DNA of 64,000 nucleotides from Streptomyces sp. WP-1 (GCF_030450125.1 NZ_CP123923.1:4898001-4962000), one strand, 5' to 3'. Shown: positions 51,838-61,812, numbered from the stretch's first letter. Notes: generated by a model from the letters alone, not told the origin. Numbers and translations are program-made.

Positions 51838-53256
51838 ATGAGCCGCATCGAAGCACGTCGCGATGAAGCCGTCGAAGCCATCGCAGCAACCGGCAGTCTC
51901 ACCGACCGGCTCCTGGCCGGCCTGCCCCCCGAGGCCGTGCTCACCGACCCCGACGTCACGGCCGCCTACGCCCACGACATGGCCAGTTTCTGCCCCGCCG
52001 GAGCCCCTGCCGTCGTGGTCCTGCCGCGCACCGTGGAGCAGGTGCAGCACGTCATGCGCACCGCCACCGCACTGCGCGTCCCCGTCGTCCCCCAGGGCGC
52101 CCGCAGCGGACTGTCCGGCGCGGCCAACGCCTCGGACGGCTGCATCGTGCTGTCCCTCACCAAGATGGACCGCATCCTGGAGATCAGCCCCGTCGACCGG
52201 GTCGCCGTGGTCGAACCGGGCGTGATCAACGCGGACCTCTCCCGCGCCGTCGAGGCGCACGGCCTGTACTACCCGCCGGACCCCTCCAGCTGGGAGATGT
52301 GCACCATCGGCGGCAACATCGGCACCGGCTCCGGCGGCCTGTGCTGCGTGAAGTACGGCGTGACCGCCGAGTACGTCCTCGGCCTGGACGTCGTCCTCGC
52401 CGACGGCCGGCTGATGTCCACCGGACGGCGTACCGCCAAGGGCGTCGCGGGCTACGACCTCACCCGGCTGTTCGTCGGCTCCGAGGGCTCCCTCGGCATC
52501 GTGGTGCGCGCGGTCCTCGGCCTCCGGCCCAAGCCGCCCGCGCAGCTGGTGCTGGCCGCCGAGTTCCCCTCCGCCGCGAGCGCCTGCGACGCCGTCTGCC
52601 GGATCATGGCCGGCGGCCACCTCCCCTCGCTCCTCGAACTGATGGACCGTACGACCGTCAAAGCGGTCAACGACCTGGCCCGCATGGGCCTGCCGGAGAC
52701 CACCGAGGCACTGCTGCTCGCCGCCTTCGACACCCCGGACCCGGCCGCCGACCTCGCCGCCCTCGGCGCCCTGTGCGAGGCCGCCGGCGCCACCGAGGTC
52801 GTCCCGGCCGAGGACGCGGCCGAGTCCGAGCTGCTCCTCAAGGCCCGGCGGCTCTCGCTGACCGCGCTGGAGGCGGTCAAGGGCACGACGATGATCGACG
52901 ACGTGTGCGTACCCCGCTCCAGGCTGGGCGCCATGCTGGAGGGCATCGAGGCGATCGCCGCGAAGTACGGCCTGACGATCGGCGTCTGCGCCCACGCGGG
53001 CGACGGCAACACCCACCCCACCGTCTGCTTCGACGCCCAGGACGAGGACGAGTCCCGCCGGGCCCGCGAGTCCTTCGACGAGATCATGGCCCTCGGCCTG
53101 GAACTGGGCGGCACCATCACCGGCGAACACGGCGTCGGGGTGCTGAAGAAGGACTGGCTGGCACGGGAGATCGGGCCGGTCGGGGTGGAGATGCAGCGGT
53201 CGGTGAAGCAGGTCTTCGATCCGCTCGGCATCCTCAACCCGGGCAAGCTCTTCTGA
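51838..53256 (+). CDS. FAD-linked oxidase, glycolate oxidase GlcD / D-lactate dehydrogenase type
   Basis: A 472-residue flavoenzyme. The PCMH FAD domain has VVLPRTVEQVQHVMRTATAL, VPVVPQGARSGLSGAANASD and GGNIGTGSGGLCCVKYG; the C-terminal domain has GVCAHAGDGNTHPTVCFD, ITGEHGVGVLKKDW and the final VFDPLGILNPGKLF. The His motifs near the C-terminus bind substrate and metal in this family. It oxidises a 2-hydroxy acid, probably glycolate or D-lactate. No iron-sulfur partner gene is adjacent, so it may use another acceptor. Confidence 0.92.
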   Translation: MSRIEARRDEAVEAIAATGSLTDRLLAGLPPEAVLTDPDVTAAYAHDMASFCPAGAPAVVVLPRTVEQVQHVMRTATALRVPVVPQGARSGLSGAANASDGCIVLSLTKMDRILEISPVDRVAVVEPGVINADLSRAVEAHGLYYPPDPSSWEMCTIGGNIGTGSGGLCCVKYGVTAEYVLGLDVVLADGRLMSTGRRTAKGVAGYDLTRLFVGSEGSLGIVVRAVLGLRPKPPAQLVLAAEFPSAASACDAVCRIMAGGHLPSLLELMDRTTVKAVNDLARMGLPETTEALLLAAFDTPDPAADLAALGALCEAAGATEVVPAEDAAESELLLKARRLSLTALEAVKGTTMIDDVCVPRSRLGAMLEGIEAIAAKYGLTIGVCAHAGDGNTHPTVCFDAQDEDESRRARESFDEIMALGLELGGTITGEHGVGVLKKDWLAREIGPVGVEMQRSVKQVFDPLGILNPGKLF

Positions 53257-53285
53257 GGCCGCCGGGCCCTCGGGTCCGGCCGGCC

Positions 53286-53699
53286 TCACCGGGCGAGCAG
53301 CTGGTCGAGGGCGTCGTCGATGCCGAGCTGCCCGCCCTCCGTGCCCGGCGGGACCACCCGCAGGGTGCGCTCCAGCCAGGCGGAGACCTGCGGGGTCGGC
53401 GCCTCCAGGAGCGCGTCCCCGTCGGGTGAACTCAGCGCCATCAGAACGACGCTGCGGCCCCCCGACTTCGTCGGCCACACCCGCACGTCCCCGTGCCCGC
53501 ACGGCCGGAACACCCCCTCCACCAGCAGCTCGCGGGCGAACGTCCAGTGCACCGGGAACTCGGAGTTGATGTGGAAGACGACGTGGACGGCGTAGGGGTC
53601 GTCGGAGCGGTAGGCGAGCCGGGCCGGGACCGGGATGCTCCGCTCGGGCGACAGGATCAGCTTGAGTTCGAGCTCCCGCTCCACCACGGTGTGCTGCAT
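53286..53699 (-). CDS. ssgG: SsgA-like sporulation protein
   Basis: A 137-residue SALP-family protein, found only in sporulating actinomycetes. Characteristic blocks are LELKLILSPERSIPVPARL, AYRSDDPYAVHVVFHIN, WTFARELLVEGVFRPCGHGD and GGRSVVLMALSSPDGDALLE. SALPs steer division-septum and peptidoglycan events in aerial hyphae; SsgG is thought to help place septa. The symbol is by similarity and synteny. The start ATG 53699 is preceded by AAAGGAAA. Convergent with the FAD oxidase, 29 bases between stops. Confidence 0.93.
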   Translation of the reverse strand: MQHTVVERELELKLILSPERSIPVPARLAYRSDDPYAVHVVFHINSEFPVHWTFARELLVEGVFRPCGHGDVRVWPTKSGGRSVVLMALSSPDGDALLEAPTPQVSAWLERTLRVVPPGTEGGQLGIDDALDQLLAR

Positions 53700-53943
53700 G
53701 ACCTGGGTTTCCTTTCGTGCCGGGGACTGCGCGGGGCCGCTCGGTGCGAGCCCGTACCAGGGGAGAGAGGGCAACGGCCCGAGCATTACGCGGGTCCGGA
53801 GAAAATTTTTTCGGCCCGGTCCGTGCGGCGCGCGCGGCGTTGCCCGGATGGAGTGGGTCCTGCGGGACTGGCCGTGGCGCGTGCCCGCGTCTGATAGATG
53901 TGGGTGGCCCATCCCACCCACGAGCAGATACGGGACGACGGAC

Positions 53944-55563
53944 ATGAGCGCCCCAACCCCGGCCCCCGGTGACGACCGGCCCCGCGAGGGCTACTACCCG
54001 GACCCGTCCATCCCCGGCTACGTCCGGTACTGGAACGGCGCCGCCTGGGTGCCCGGCACCAGCCGCCCGGCCCCGAAGGACGGCGAATCACTCGCCCCGC
54101 CCCCGGGCGTCACCCCGGCCGTGGAGGAGACGGGCCCGCACTTCTTCGACGAGGAGCCCGGCGGCCCGGCGGCCTCGGGCCCGGCGGTGACGGGCAACTC
54201 GGCCCAGGAGCCGGGGGGTTCGGGGGCGGCCCGGCCCTGGCCCGCGGTGGACGGAGCCGGAGCCCCGGGCCGGGCGGGCGTCCCCGGTCAAGGGGGACAC
54301 GCGGGTGGCTCCGGGCAACCGGCGGGCACAGCCGGGCAGTTGGGCAGCCCTGGGCAAGGGGGCGCCGGCGTCCCCGGCCAACAGGCGGGCCAGGCAGGCG
54401 CGTCGGGGCAGGCGGGGGAGTGGGGCGGCCGTCCGGGACAGGGCGGCCAGTGGGACCGGGGCGCCGCCGGGCAGCAGGCCGGGCCCGCCGATCCGCGGCA
54501 GGCCTCCGTGCCCGCGCAGGCCGGGGCCCCCTGGGGTGCCGACCCCCGGGTCCCCGCCGAGGGGCCCGTGCGGCCCGACGGGCGGGCCGAGCGCGCCGAC
54601 GGCACCGCCACGATCCCGCCGGCCGAGCGCGACGCCCCCGACCCCGGCACCTTCGTCTTCCGGCGCCCGGTCACCGGTCGTACCGACGACGGCACGATGA
54701 CGATGCGCCCGGTACCGCCGAAGCAGGCCGACGTGCCCGGCTTCCACGCCCAGGGCCCGGTCGCCGCACCCACCCCCGCGTCGCCGCCGCCCGCCGCGCC
54801 CACGGTCCCCGCCCCGGCGCCCGTCACGCCCGTGGTCCCCGCCCCGGCGCCCGTCACGCCCGCGGCCCCCGCCCCGGGGCCCGGTTTCGGTGCCGTACAG
54901 CCGCCGCAGGACCGGGGGCCCGCGCCCGCCCCGCAGGTACCGCAGCAGGGCGGGCCCGCAGGGGGGTCCTGGGCGCAGCAGGTGCACCAGCTGGCCGGGG
55001 GAGCGGCGCAGGAGCAGCCCGTCGCGCCGTGGAAGCCGCCGGTGGAGGACGTCTTCCAGGCGGCGGCGCGCAGACAGGCCGCCGCCCGCCCCGCCGGCCT
55101 CGGCAAGCGGCTCGCGGCCCGGCTGATCGACACCGTGGTCGTGGGCGCCGTGACCGCCCTCGCGGCCGTCCCGCTCGGCACCCGGGCCCTCGACCACATC
55201 CAGCAGAAGGTCGACGCGGCCCGGCAGTCCGGGCACGAGGTCACCGTCTGGCTGCTCGACGGCACCACCGGCACCAGCCTCGGCATCGTCCTCGCCGTGC
55301 TGCTCGTCCTCGGCGTCGCCTACGAGGTGCTGCCCACCGTCAAATGGGGCCGCACCCTCGGCAAGAAGCTGTGCGGCCTCGACGTGCGCGACATCGAGGG
55401 CCATGAGCCCCCGGCCTTCGCCCCCGCGCTGCGCCGCTGGCTGGTGTACAGCGTTCCGGGGCTGCTCGGCATCGGGATCGTGGGCGTGCTGTGGTGCCTG
55501 TTCGACCGGCCCTGGCACCAGTGCTGGCACGACAAGGCGGCGCACACCTTCGTCGCGGGCTGA
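53944..55563 (+). CDS. RDD-family membrane protein with N-terminal DUF2510 domain
   Basis: A 539-residue protein. The DUF2510 motif (REGYYPDPSIPGYVRYWNGA) is at residues 14-40, followed by about 350 residues of Gly/Gln/Pro/Ala-rich low complexity. The RDD domain begins near 375 (LGKRLAARLIDTVVVGAVTA), with three spans, KWGRTLGKKLCGLDVRD and a final WHQCWHDKAAHTFV. RDD proteins are linked to ion or small-molecule export, but function here is unproven. A hairpin GTGGGTGG / CCACCCAC (53900-53921) lies in its leader. Adjacent RDD paralogue downstream. Confidence 0.88.
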   Translation: MSAPTPAPGDDRPREGYYPDPSIPGYVRYWNGAAWVPGTSRPAPKDGESLAPPPGVTPAVEETGPHFFDEEPGGPAASGPAVTGNSAQEPGGSGAARPWPAVDGAGAPGRAGVPGQGGHAGGSGQPAGTAGQLGSPGQGGAGVPGQQAGQAGASGQAGEWGGRPGQGGQWDRGAAGQQAGPADPRQASVPAQAGAPWGADPRVPAEGPVRPDGRAERADGTATIPPAERDAPDPGTFVFRRPVTGRTDDGTMTMRPVPPKQADVPGFHAQGPVAAPTPASPPPAAPTVPAPAPVTPVVPAPAPVTPAAPAPGPGFGAVQPPQDRGPAPAPQVPQQGGPAGGSWAQQVHQLAGGAAQEQPVAPWKPPVEDVFQAAARRQAAARPAGLGKRLAARLIDTVVVGAVTALAAVPLGTRALDHIQQKVDAARQSGHEVTVWLLDGTTGTSLGIVLAVLLVLGVAYEVLPTVKWGRTLGKKLCGLDVRDIEGHEPPAFAPALRRWLVYSVPGLLGIGIVGVLWCLFDRPWHQCWHDKAAHTFVAG

Positions 55564-55651
55564 ACCGGGGCGTCGCCGGACCGGCCGTACCCGTACCCCG
55601 TACGGCCGTCCGCCGGATGCGGAGCCGGGGCGTTCGCGATCCACTCGGGCC

Positions 55652-56419
55652 ATGAGCAGCGCACCGCCCCCCGGCTCCGGAGAGCAGCCACCCGAGGACG
55701 ACCCGTTCAGGAAGCCGCCCCCGCCGAACCAGGGGCCGGGCTCACCGTACGACTCCCCGCCCCCGGGCGACGCCGGGCAGCCACCTCCCTATGGCGGTCA
55801 GCAGCCCCCGCCCTACGGCGGCCAGCAGCCCCCACCTCCGGGCGGCCCCTACGGGGGCGGGCCCTACGGCGGCGGCGAGCCCCCACCCGGTGGCGGCGGC
55901 CCCTACGGGGGCGGCCCGCACGGCGCCGGGGGCTACCCCGCCGACCCGCCGGCCGGCATGCCCCCGCTCGCCGACAGCGCCAAGCGGACCCTCGCCCGCA
56001 TCATCGACATGATCCTGGTCGGCATCGTCGTCTACCTGCTCACCTGGGCGTTCGACGTCCGCGAGTACGACGTGAACGGCGACCGGATCGACGCCGCCCG
56101 CTCCCTGGGGCAGTCCGTCATCGCCGCCGTGCTCTACATCGCCTACGACACCTTCCTCATCCACCGCACCGGCCAGACCCTCGGCAAGAAGTGGCTGGGC
56201 ATGCGGGTGGCCAACCTGTCCGACGGTGCCACGCCCAGCGCGCAGACCTCACTGCTGCGCGCGCTGGTGCTGTGGCTGCCGTTCGCCTTCTGCTGCGCCT
56301 GCGTCTGGACCGTGATCTGCGGCGGCTGGAGCTTCTTCGACAAGCCCTACAAGCAGGGTCTGCACGACAAGGCCGCCAAGACGGTCGTGGTCAGCACCGA
56401 CACCGAACAGCGACGCTGA
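55652..56419 (+). CDS. RDD-family membrane protein with Pro/Gly-rich N-terminus
   Basis: A 255-residue paralogue of the previous gene without DUF2510. The first 100 residues are Pro/Gly/Tyr repeats (PPPYGGQQPPPYGGQQ). The RDD domain has AKRTLARIIDMILVGIVVYL, HRTGQTLGKKWLGMRVAN, VLWLPFAFCCACVWTVICG and KQGLHDKAAKTVVV. Three membrane spans are visible. The 88-base gap and same orientation suggest co-transcription with the larger RDD gene. The charge and proline bias of the N-terminus suggest a disordered cytoplasmic tail. Confidence 0.88.
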   Translation: MSSAPPPGSGEQPPEDDPFRKPPPPNQGPGSPYDSPPPGDAGQPPPYGGQQPPPYGGQQPPPPGGPYGGGPYGGGEPPPGGGGPYGGGPHGAGGYPADPPAGMPPLADSAKRTLARIIDMILVGIVVYLLTWAFDVREYDVNGDRIDAARSLGQSVIAAVLYIAYDTFLIHRTGQTLGKKWLGMRVANLSDGATPSAQTSLLRALVLWLPFAFCCACVWTVICGGWSFFDKPYKQGLHDKAAKTVVVSTDTEQRR

Positions 56420-56429
56420 GCGGACGACC

Positions 56430-56669
56430 TCACAGGGCCGTCGGGACGCGCTCCCCCTCCGGGGCCGTCCCGGCGGCCTCCTGCTGTGTGCCCCGGGCCC
56501 CCGGCGACGGCACCGTCATCGCGACCAGCAGCCCGAGCGCGAGCGCCGCCAGGGCGATGACGGCGACCCCGGTGCCCGAACTCGTCTGGGACAGCAGCAG
56601 CATGGCGAGGGTCGAGAAGATCACGGTGCTCGCGCCGTAGGCGAGCTGGGCGACGGTCGGACGAGGCAT
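56430..56669 (-). CDS. Small two-span membrane protein
   Basis: A 79-residue protein with two hydrophobic segments (AYGASTVIFSTLAMLLLSQ and GVAVIALAALALGLLVAMTV) and a polar tail. A GAGGA site lies about 8 bases before ATG 56669. Unrecognised. It ends 10 bases from the convergent RDD gene's stop and is divergent from the M6 protease. Confidence 0.75.
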   Translation of the reverse strand: MPRPTVAQLAYGASTVIFSTLAMLLLSQTSSGTGVAVIALAALALGLLVAMTVPSPGARGTQQEAAGTAPEGERVPTAL

Positions 56670-56987
56670 GGCAATCAAGTCCTCGGAGGTCTTCGGGTAT
56701 CGGGGGTAGCCGTTCGACTCTCTCCCCGCCTGCATGCCCGAGCGGACGCACGGGTAAGCGTGACCTAACCCACGCCGTCGATGCATGGGGGGCGCACAGG
56801 AAGCACGCTCTGGCTAAAGCCGACGTCAACTCCGCATAGTGCACCTTGCCTTACAGAGTCAAGATCTGTCTTTTCTTCTAAACCTCTAGTCAAATGTCGT
56901 CACTTGAACACGCGCTTGTCATGCGCGCACGGACTTCCGAACCCGGGAACCCCCTGTCCGCGCGCGGGGCGCGGGGGAGGAACTCAA
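56670..56987. promoter_or_regulatory. Upstream region of the M6 protease gene
   Basis: These 318 bases hold no credible gene. The middle (56820-56920) is unusually AT-rich for this chromosome, with tracts such as CTTTTCTTCTAAACCTCTAG, typical of a regulated promoter. No clear consensus was assigned. Confidence 0.35.
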
Positions 56988-59342
56988 GTGACCAGCAGAT
57001 CCTGGACGTTCAGAGCGGCCGCGATCGGTGTCACGATCGCGGCGGCCTCCGCCACGTTCGCCACCTTCGCCGTCGCGGAGGCGAGCACGCGGGGGCCGTC
57101 CGGTGCCGTGCACCGGCACGACCCGGCCCCGGTGCAGCAGAAGTCGCACGACCTCGACGGACCGCTGAGCAAGACCCAGAAGGCTCAGCGCGAAGAGGCG
57201 CTCAGTCAGATCATCGCGGGCAAGGCCAGCCCGCAGGAGCGCGGCGGCTCCAAGGTCGTCAAGCTCAAGAGCGGCAAGGGCAAGAGCAAGTACGTCGAGC
57301 TGAGCCGCGAGAAGACGGACAAGATCTTCACGATCCTGGTGGAGTTCGGGGACAAGACCGACCCCAAGTTCGGCGGCACCCCCGGCCCGCTGCACAACAC
57401 GATCGCCGCGCCGGACCGCAAGAAGGACAACTCCACGGCCTGGCAGAAGGACTACAACCAAAAGCACTTCCAGGACCTCTACTTCGGCACCGGCAAGAAG
57501 ACCGAGTCGCTGAAGAAGTACTACGAGAAGCAGTCCTCGGGCCGCTACTCCGTGGACGGCGAGGTCTCCGACTGGGTCAAGGTCCCCTACAACGAGGCCC
57601 GTTACGGCAACGACGCGTGCGGCTCGACCAACTGCACCACCGTCTGGAACGTGGTCAGCGACGGCCTGAACTCCTGGGTCGCCCAGCAGAAGGCGGCCGG
57701 CAAGTCCGAGGCCGACATCAAGAAGGACCTGGCCAAGTACGACCAGTGGGACCGTTACGACTACGACGGTGACGGCAACTTCAACGAGCCCGACGGCTAC
57801 ATAGACCACTTCCAGCTGGTGCACGCCGGTGAGGACGAGTCCGCGGGCGGCGGCGCCCAGGGCACGGACGCCATCTGGGCCCACCGCTGGTACGCCTTCG
57901 GCACCGACACCGGCTCCACCGGCCCCGACGCCAACAAGCTCGGCGGCGCGCAGATCGGCGACACCGGTGTCTGGGTCGGCGACTACACCATCCAGCCGGA
58001 GAACGGCGGACTCGGCGTCTTCGCCCACGAGTACGGCCACGACCTCGGCCTGCCGGACGAGTACGACACCGACGGCGGCGACAACTCCACCGGTTTCTGG
58101 ACCCTGATGTCCTCCGGCTCCTGGCTGGGCACCGGCAAGGAGTCCATCGGCAACCTGCCCGGCGACATGAACGCCTGGGACAAGCTCCAGCTGGGCTGGC
58201 TGAACTACGGCACCGCCAAGGCCGGCAAGAAGTCCTCGCACAAGCTGGGCGTCGCCGAGTACAACACCAGGAACAAGCAGGCCCTGGTGGTCAGCCTGCC
58301 CGACAAGGCGGTCACCACCGACATCACCCGGCCCGCGCAGGGTGCCACCCAGTGGTGGAGCGGCAGCGGCAACGACCTGAAGAACACGCTGACCCGTTCC
58401 GTCGACCTCACGGGCAAGTCCTCGGCCACGCTGAGCCTGGACGGCTGGTGGGCCATCGAGAACAACTACGACTTCCTCTACACCGAGGTGTCCACCGACG
58501 GCGGCGCCGACTGGACCGCCCTGGACGGCACCGCGGACGGCCAGGCCATCCCGCGCGACGGCGGCGGCAAGCCCGCGCTGACCGGCTCCTCGGAGACCGA
58601 CAAGAAGCTGTCGTACTCCCTGGACGCCTACGCCGGCCAGAAGATCCAGCTGCGCTTCCGCTACCTCACGGACGGCGGCGTCGCGGAGAACGGCTTCACC
58701 GCGGACGAGATCACCGTGACCGCCGACGGCGCCGCGCTCTTCTCGGACGACGCCGAGTCCGCGGACAACGCGTGGACCTCGAACGGGTTCTCCCGCATCG
58801 GGGCGTCCTTCACCAAGGACTACAAGCAGTACTACATCGCCGAGAACCGGCAGTACGTGTCGTACGACACCACGCTCAAGACCGGCCCGTACAACTTCGG
58901 TTCGAAGGCGCGGCCCGACTGGGTGGAGCACTACCCGTACCAGAACGGCCTGTTGATCTGGAAGTGGGACCTGTCCCAGGCGGACAACAACACCAACGCC
59001 AAGGACCACCCGGGCGTCGGCCAGATCCTGCCGGTCGACTCGCACCCGACCGCGCTGCGCTGGAAGGACGGCACGCTGATGCGCAACCGGATGCAGGCGT
59101 ACGACTCCCCGTTCAGCCTGTACCGCACGGACGGCCTCACGCTGCACAACGCGGACGTCGCGACGAAGATCAAGTCCTCGAAGGGCGTCTCGGTCTTCAA
59201 CGACCACACCAGCGACTACTACGACCCGGCGAACCCGGCCGGTGGCGTGAAGGTAACTGACACCAACACCAAGATCTCGATCGTCCACGAGGCCAAGGAC
59301 GGCTCGACGATCTCGGTCAAGGTCGGACCCGCGGTGAAGTAG
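56988..59342 (+). CDS. Secreted M6-family metalloprotease (immune inhibitor A type)
   Basis: A 784-residue exoprotease. A signal peptide (FRAAAIGVTIAAASATFATF) and a propeptide of about 80 residues are followed by the M6 catalytic domain (KIFTILVEFGDKTDP). The zinc motif HEYGHDLGLPDEYD is near residue 347, with the third ligand likely in the Asp/Glu-rich region after it. The C-terminal half contains beta-sandwich and immune-inhibitor-like domains (LDGWWAIENNYDFLYTEVST). The GTG at 56988 has a GGGGAGG site. It degrades extracellular protein and is probably development- or starvation-regulated. Confidence 0.93.
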   Translation: MTSRSWTFRAAAIGVTIAAASATFATFAVAEASTRGPSGAVHRHDPAPVQQKSHDLDGPLSKTQKAQREEALSQIIAGKASPQERGGSKVVKLKSGKGKSKYVELSREKTDKIFTILVEFGDKTDPKFGGTPGPLHNTIAAPDRKKDNSTAWQKDYNQKHFQDLYFGTGKKTESLKKYYEKQSSGRYSVDGEVSDWVKVPYNEARYGNDACGSTNCTTVWNVVSDGLNSWVAQQKAAGKSEADIKKDLAKYDQWDRYDYDGDGNFNEPDGYIDHFQLVHAGEDESAGGGAQGTDAIWAHRWYAFGTDTGSTGPDANKLGGAQIGDTGVWVGDYTIQPENGGLGVFAHEYGHDLGLPDEYDTDGGDNSTGFWTLMSSGSWLGTGKESIGNLPGDMNAWDKLQLGWLNYGTAKAGKKSSHKLGVAEYNTRNKQALVVSLPDKAVTTDITRPAQGATQWWSGSGNDLKNTLTRSVDLTGKSSATLSLDGWWAIENNYDFLYTEVSTDGGADWTALDGTADGQAIPRDGGGKPALTGSSETDKKLSYSLDAYAGQKIQLRFRYLTDGGVAENGFTADEITVTADGAALFSDDAESADNAWTSNGFSRIGASFTKDYKQYYIAENRQYVSYDTTLKTGPYNFGSKARPDWVEHYPYQNGLLIWKWDLSQADNNTNAKDHPGVGQILPVDSHPTALRWKDGTLMRNRMQAYDSPFSLYRTDGLTLHNADVATKIKSSKGVSVFNDHTSDYYDPANPAGGVKVTDTNTKISIVHEAKDGSTISVKVGPAVK

Positions 59343-59368
59343 TCCGCATCTTCGCAGGTCAGACGCGT

Positions 59369-59402
59369 ATCGGCGGCAACCCCTTGGCGGGTCGCCGCCG
59401 AT
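59369..59402 (+). terminator. Terminator after the M6 protease gene
   Basis: Arms ATCGGCGGC and GCCGCCGAT plus an inner ACCC/GGGT pairing form a two-step hairpin, followed by GTGTTT. Confidence 0.75.
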
Positions 59403-59463
59403 CGTGTTTAGGTGCGTTCTGTGACTCGCTTATTGACACCGACCGGAACGGGGATGTGACCGC

Positions 59464-59784
59464 ATGGCCGCTGGAGGCTTCTGCAAACTGCCGAACGGCA
59501 CCGTCGTCGTCGCGCTGAACCTGCCCGACGACGCCGCCGGCGTGCGGGTCCTGGTGCACGCCGGCAACCGCGCCCGCGCCCTGACCCGGCTGCGCAATCT
59601 GGGCCTGCGGCCGATCTATCTGCGGGGCAACACCGCGCCTCCGACGCCGGACGAGATCACGGCGGTCCTGCACCACCCCGACGGCCTCATATGGCGTACG
59701 GCACCCGCGGACAACGGTGTCCTGCCGCCGGAGCTCTGGCACCCGATCCGGGCGCTGCTGCGCAGGTCGGCGGTGGTCCGGTAG
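59464..59784 (+). CDS. Small protein of unknown function
   Basis: A 106-residue protein I do not recognise. It has a compact alpha/beta look (GTVVVALNLPDDAAGVRVLV, LRNLGLRPIYLRGNTAPPTP) with no signal peptide or membrane span. GC3 is high and a purine-rich site lies upstream, so it is probably a real gene. It is convergent with pncA, whose stop lies five bases from its own. Confidence 0.7.
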   Translation: MAAGGFCKLPNGTVVVALNLPDDAAGVRVLVHAGNRARALTRLRNLGLRPIYLRGNTAPPTPDEITAVLHHPDGLIWRTAPADNGVLPPELWHPIRALLRRSAVVR

Positions 59785-59788
59785 CGGA

Positions 59789-60385
59789 TCAGCCGCCGCT
59801 GACGACCGGCTTTCCCAGCAGCTCCACGCCCGCTTCCCGCAGCTCCTCCAGGGCCCGCTCCGTCGTCGCCGGGGAGACGCCCGCCGTCAGGTCCAGCAGG
59901 ACCTGGGTGCGAAAGCCCTCCCGGGCGGCGTCCAGGGCGGTCGCGCGCACGCAGTGGTCCGTGGCGACGCCCACCACGTCGACCTCGTCGATCTCGCGGG
60001 CGCGCAGCCACTCGGCGAGCGGGGTGCCGTTCTCGTCGGCGCCCTCGAAGCCGCTGTACGCGGCGGAGTAGGCACCCTTGTCGAAGACGGCGTCGATCGC
60101 CCCGGAGGCGACCGCGGGGGCGAAGTTCGGGTGGAAGCCCACCCCCTCCGTGCCGGCGACGCAGTGCGCCGGCCAGGAGCGGACGTAGTCCGGGTCGTCC
60201 GCGAAGTGGCCGCCGGGCGCGATGTGGCAGTCCCGGGTGGCCACCACATGGCGGTACCCGGTGCCCCCCGCCTGCCCGATCAGCTCGGTGATCGCGGCGG
60301 CGACGTCCGCACCCCCCGCCACCGCGAGGCTGCCCCCCTCGCAGAAGTCGTTCTGCACATCCACGGCGATCAAGGCGCGACGCAT
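59789..60385 (-). CDS. pncA: Nicotinamidase
   Basis: A 198-residue cysteine hydrolase converting nicotinamide to nicotinate in NAD salvage. The catalytic Asp is in VDVQNDFCEGG, the Lys in FDKGAYSAAYSGF, and the nucleophile Cys in GVATDHCVRATALDA, with the preceding metal ligands in TRDCHIAPGGHF. The ATG 60385 has an AGAAGGA site. It follows pncB by 80 bases on the same strand, an operon whose two products act in sequence (nicotinamide to nicotinate to NaMN). Confidence 0.95.
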   Translation of the reverse strand: MRRALIAVDVQNDFCEGGSLAVAGGADVAAAITELIGQAGGTGYRHVVATRDCHIAPGGHFADDPDYVRSWPAHCVAGTEGVGFHPNFAPAVASGAIDAVFDKGAYSAAYSGFEGADENGTPLAEWLRAREIDEVDVVGVATDHCVRATALDAAREGFRTQVLLDLTAGVSPATTERALEELREAGVELLGKPVVSGG

Positions 60386-60465
60386 GATGGTGTCCTTCTC
60401 CTGGTGTGAAGTACCCGAGCCTAGAGAATTACGGGCCCGTAGGGGAGGGGGCCGGGCGACAGACC

Positions 60466-61812
60466 CTAGCTGCCCGAGCGCTCGTGGACGTACTCCGTCA
60501 CGAGGACCGGTTCCCCCCGCGACAGCTGCGTCGCGGACAGGGGGAGGTTCGCCCGCGCGGCGATGTGCCGCTCGCGCGCCACGTCCAGCGGCTCGCGCGC
60601 CACGACCCGGCCGTCCTCGACCAGCCGTACCAGCAGCTGCCGGTCGGCGAGCTGTGCCGGGACCGGTCCGGTGCCCACGACCTCCGCCTCGGCCACCCCG
60701 TGCGCGTCCAGCCGCCGCGCCGCCCACTTACGGCCCCCGACGGACGCCTTGCCCCCGCTGGACCGCTTCGCGACCGGCACCAGCGGCGCCCCCGGGTCCG
60801 CGGTCCCGGCGCGCGCGACCAGCTTGTAGACCATGGACGCGGTCGGATGCCCGGAACCGGTGACCAGCTGGGTGCCGACGCCGTACGCGTCCACGGGAGC
60901 CGCGGCCAGCGAGGCGATGGCGTACTCGTCCAGGTCCGAGGTGACCACGATCCGGGTCCCGGTCGCGCCCAGCTCGTCCAGCTGCCGGCGGACCCGGTGC
61001 GCGACCAGCAGCAGATCGCCGGAGTCGATGCGCACCGCGCCCAGTCCGGGCCCGGCCACCTCCACCGCCGTACGGACCGCCTCGGTGACGTCGTACGTGT
61101 CCACCAGCAGCGTGGTGCCCGGGCCGAGGGTGTCCACCTGGGCCTGGAAGGCGTCCCGCTCGTGGTCGTGCAGCAGGGTGAAGGCGTGCGCGGAGGTGCC
61201 GACGGTCGGGATGCCGTAGCGGAAGCCGGCCGCGAGGTCGGACGTGGTGGCGAAACCGCCGACATAGGCGGCGCGCGCGGCGGCGACGGCCGCCAGCTCA
61301 TGGGTGCGGCGGGCGCCCATCTCGATCAGCGGGCGGTCCCCCGCGGCGGAGGCCATCCGGGAGGCGGCGGCCGCGATGGCGGAGTCGTGGTTGAGGATGG
61401 AGAGGATCACCGTCTCCAGCAGCACGCACTCGGCGAAGCTGCCCTCCACGCGCAGGATCGGGGAGCCGGGGAAGTACACCTCGCCCTCGGGGTAGCCCCA
61501 GATGTCCCCGGTGAACCGGTATCCGGCGAGCCACGCCAGGGTCTCCTCGTCGACGATCCGCTGCTCGCGCAGGAAGCCGAGCTGGCCCTCGTCGAAGCGG
61601 AAGTTCTCCACCGCGTCCAGGACGCGCCCGGTGCCCGCGACCACGCCGTAGCGCCGCCCCTCCGGCAGCCGCCGGGTGAAGACCTCGAACACGCTGCGCC
61701 GCTCGGCCGTACCGGCCTTCAGCGCGGCCTGCAACATCGTCAGTTCGTACTGGTCGGTGAAGAGCGCCGTCGAGGGAACATCCACCGGCAGCCCAAGGTC
61801 CGCTGTGTTCAT
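60466..61812 (-). CDS. pncB: Nicotinate phosphoribosyltransferase
   Basis: A 448-residue enzyme producing nicotinate mononucleotide from nicotinate and PRPP. The N-terminal [16 protein letters not shown] and the [16 protein letters not shown] segment are family-specific; the phosphorylated-His region is near [14 protein letters not shown], and DTYDV plus VRIDSGDL contact PRPP and Mg. It precedes pncA in the same operon and diverges from clpS (56 bases between starts), so the promoters overlap. Confidence 0.95.
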   Translation of the reverse strand: MNTADLGLPVDVPSTALFTDQYELTMLQAALKAGTAERRSVFEVFTRRLPEGRRYGVVAGTGRVLDAVENFRFDEGQLGFLREQRIVDEETLAWLAGYRFTGDIWGYPEGEVYFPGSPILRVEGSFAECVLLETVILSILNHDSAIAAAASRMASAAGDRPLIEMGARRTHELAAVAAARAAYVGGFATTSDLAAGFRYGIPTVGTSAHAFTLLHDHERDAFQAQVDTLGPGTTLLVDTYDVTEAVRTAVEVAGPGLGAVRIDSGDLLLVAHRVRRQLDELGATGTRIVVTSDLDEYAIASLAAAPVDAYGVGTQLVTGSGHPTASMVYKLVARAGTADPGAPLVPVAKRSSGGKASVGGRKWAARRLDAHGVAEAEVVGTGPVPAQLADRQLLVRLVEDGRVVAREPLDVARERHIAARANLPLSATQLSRGEPVLVTEYVHERSGS

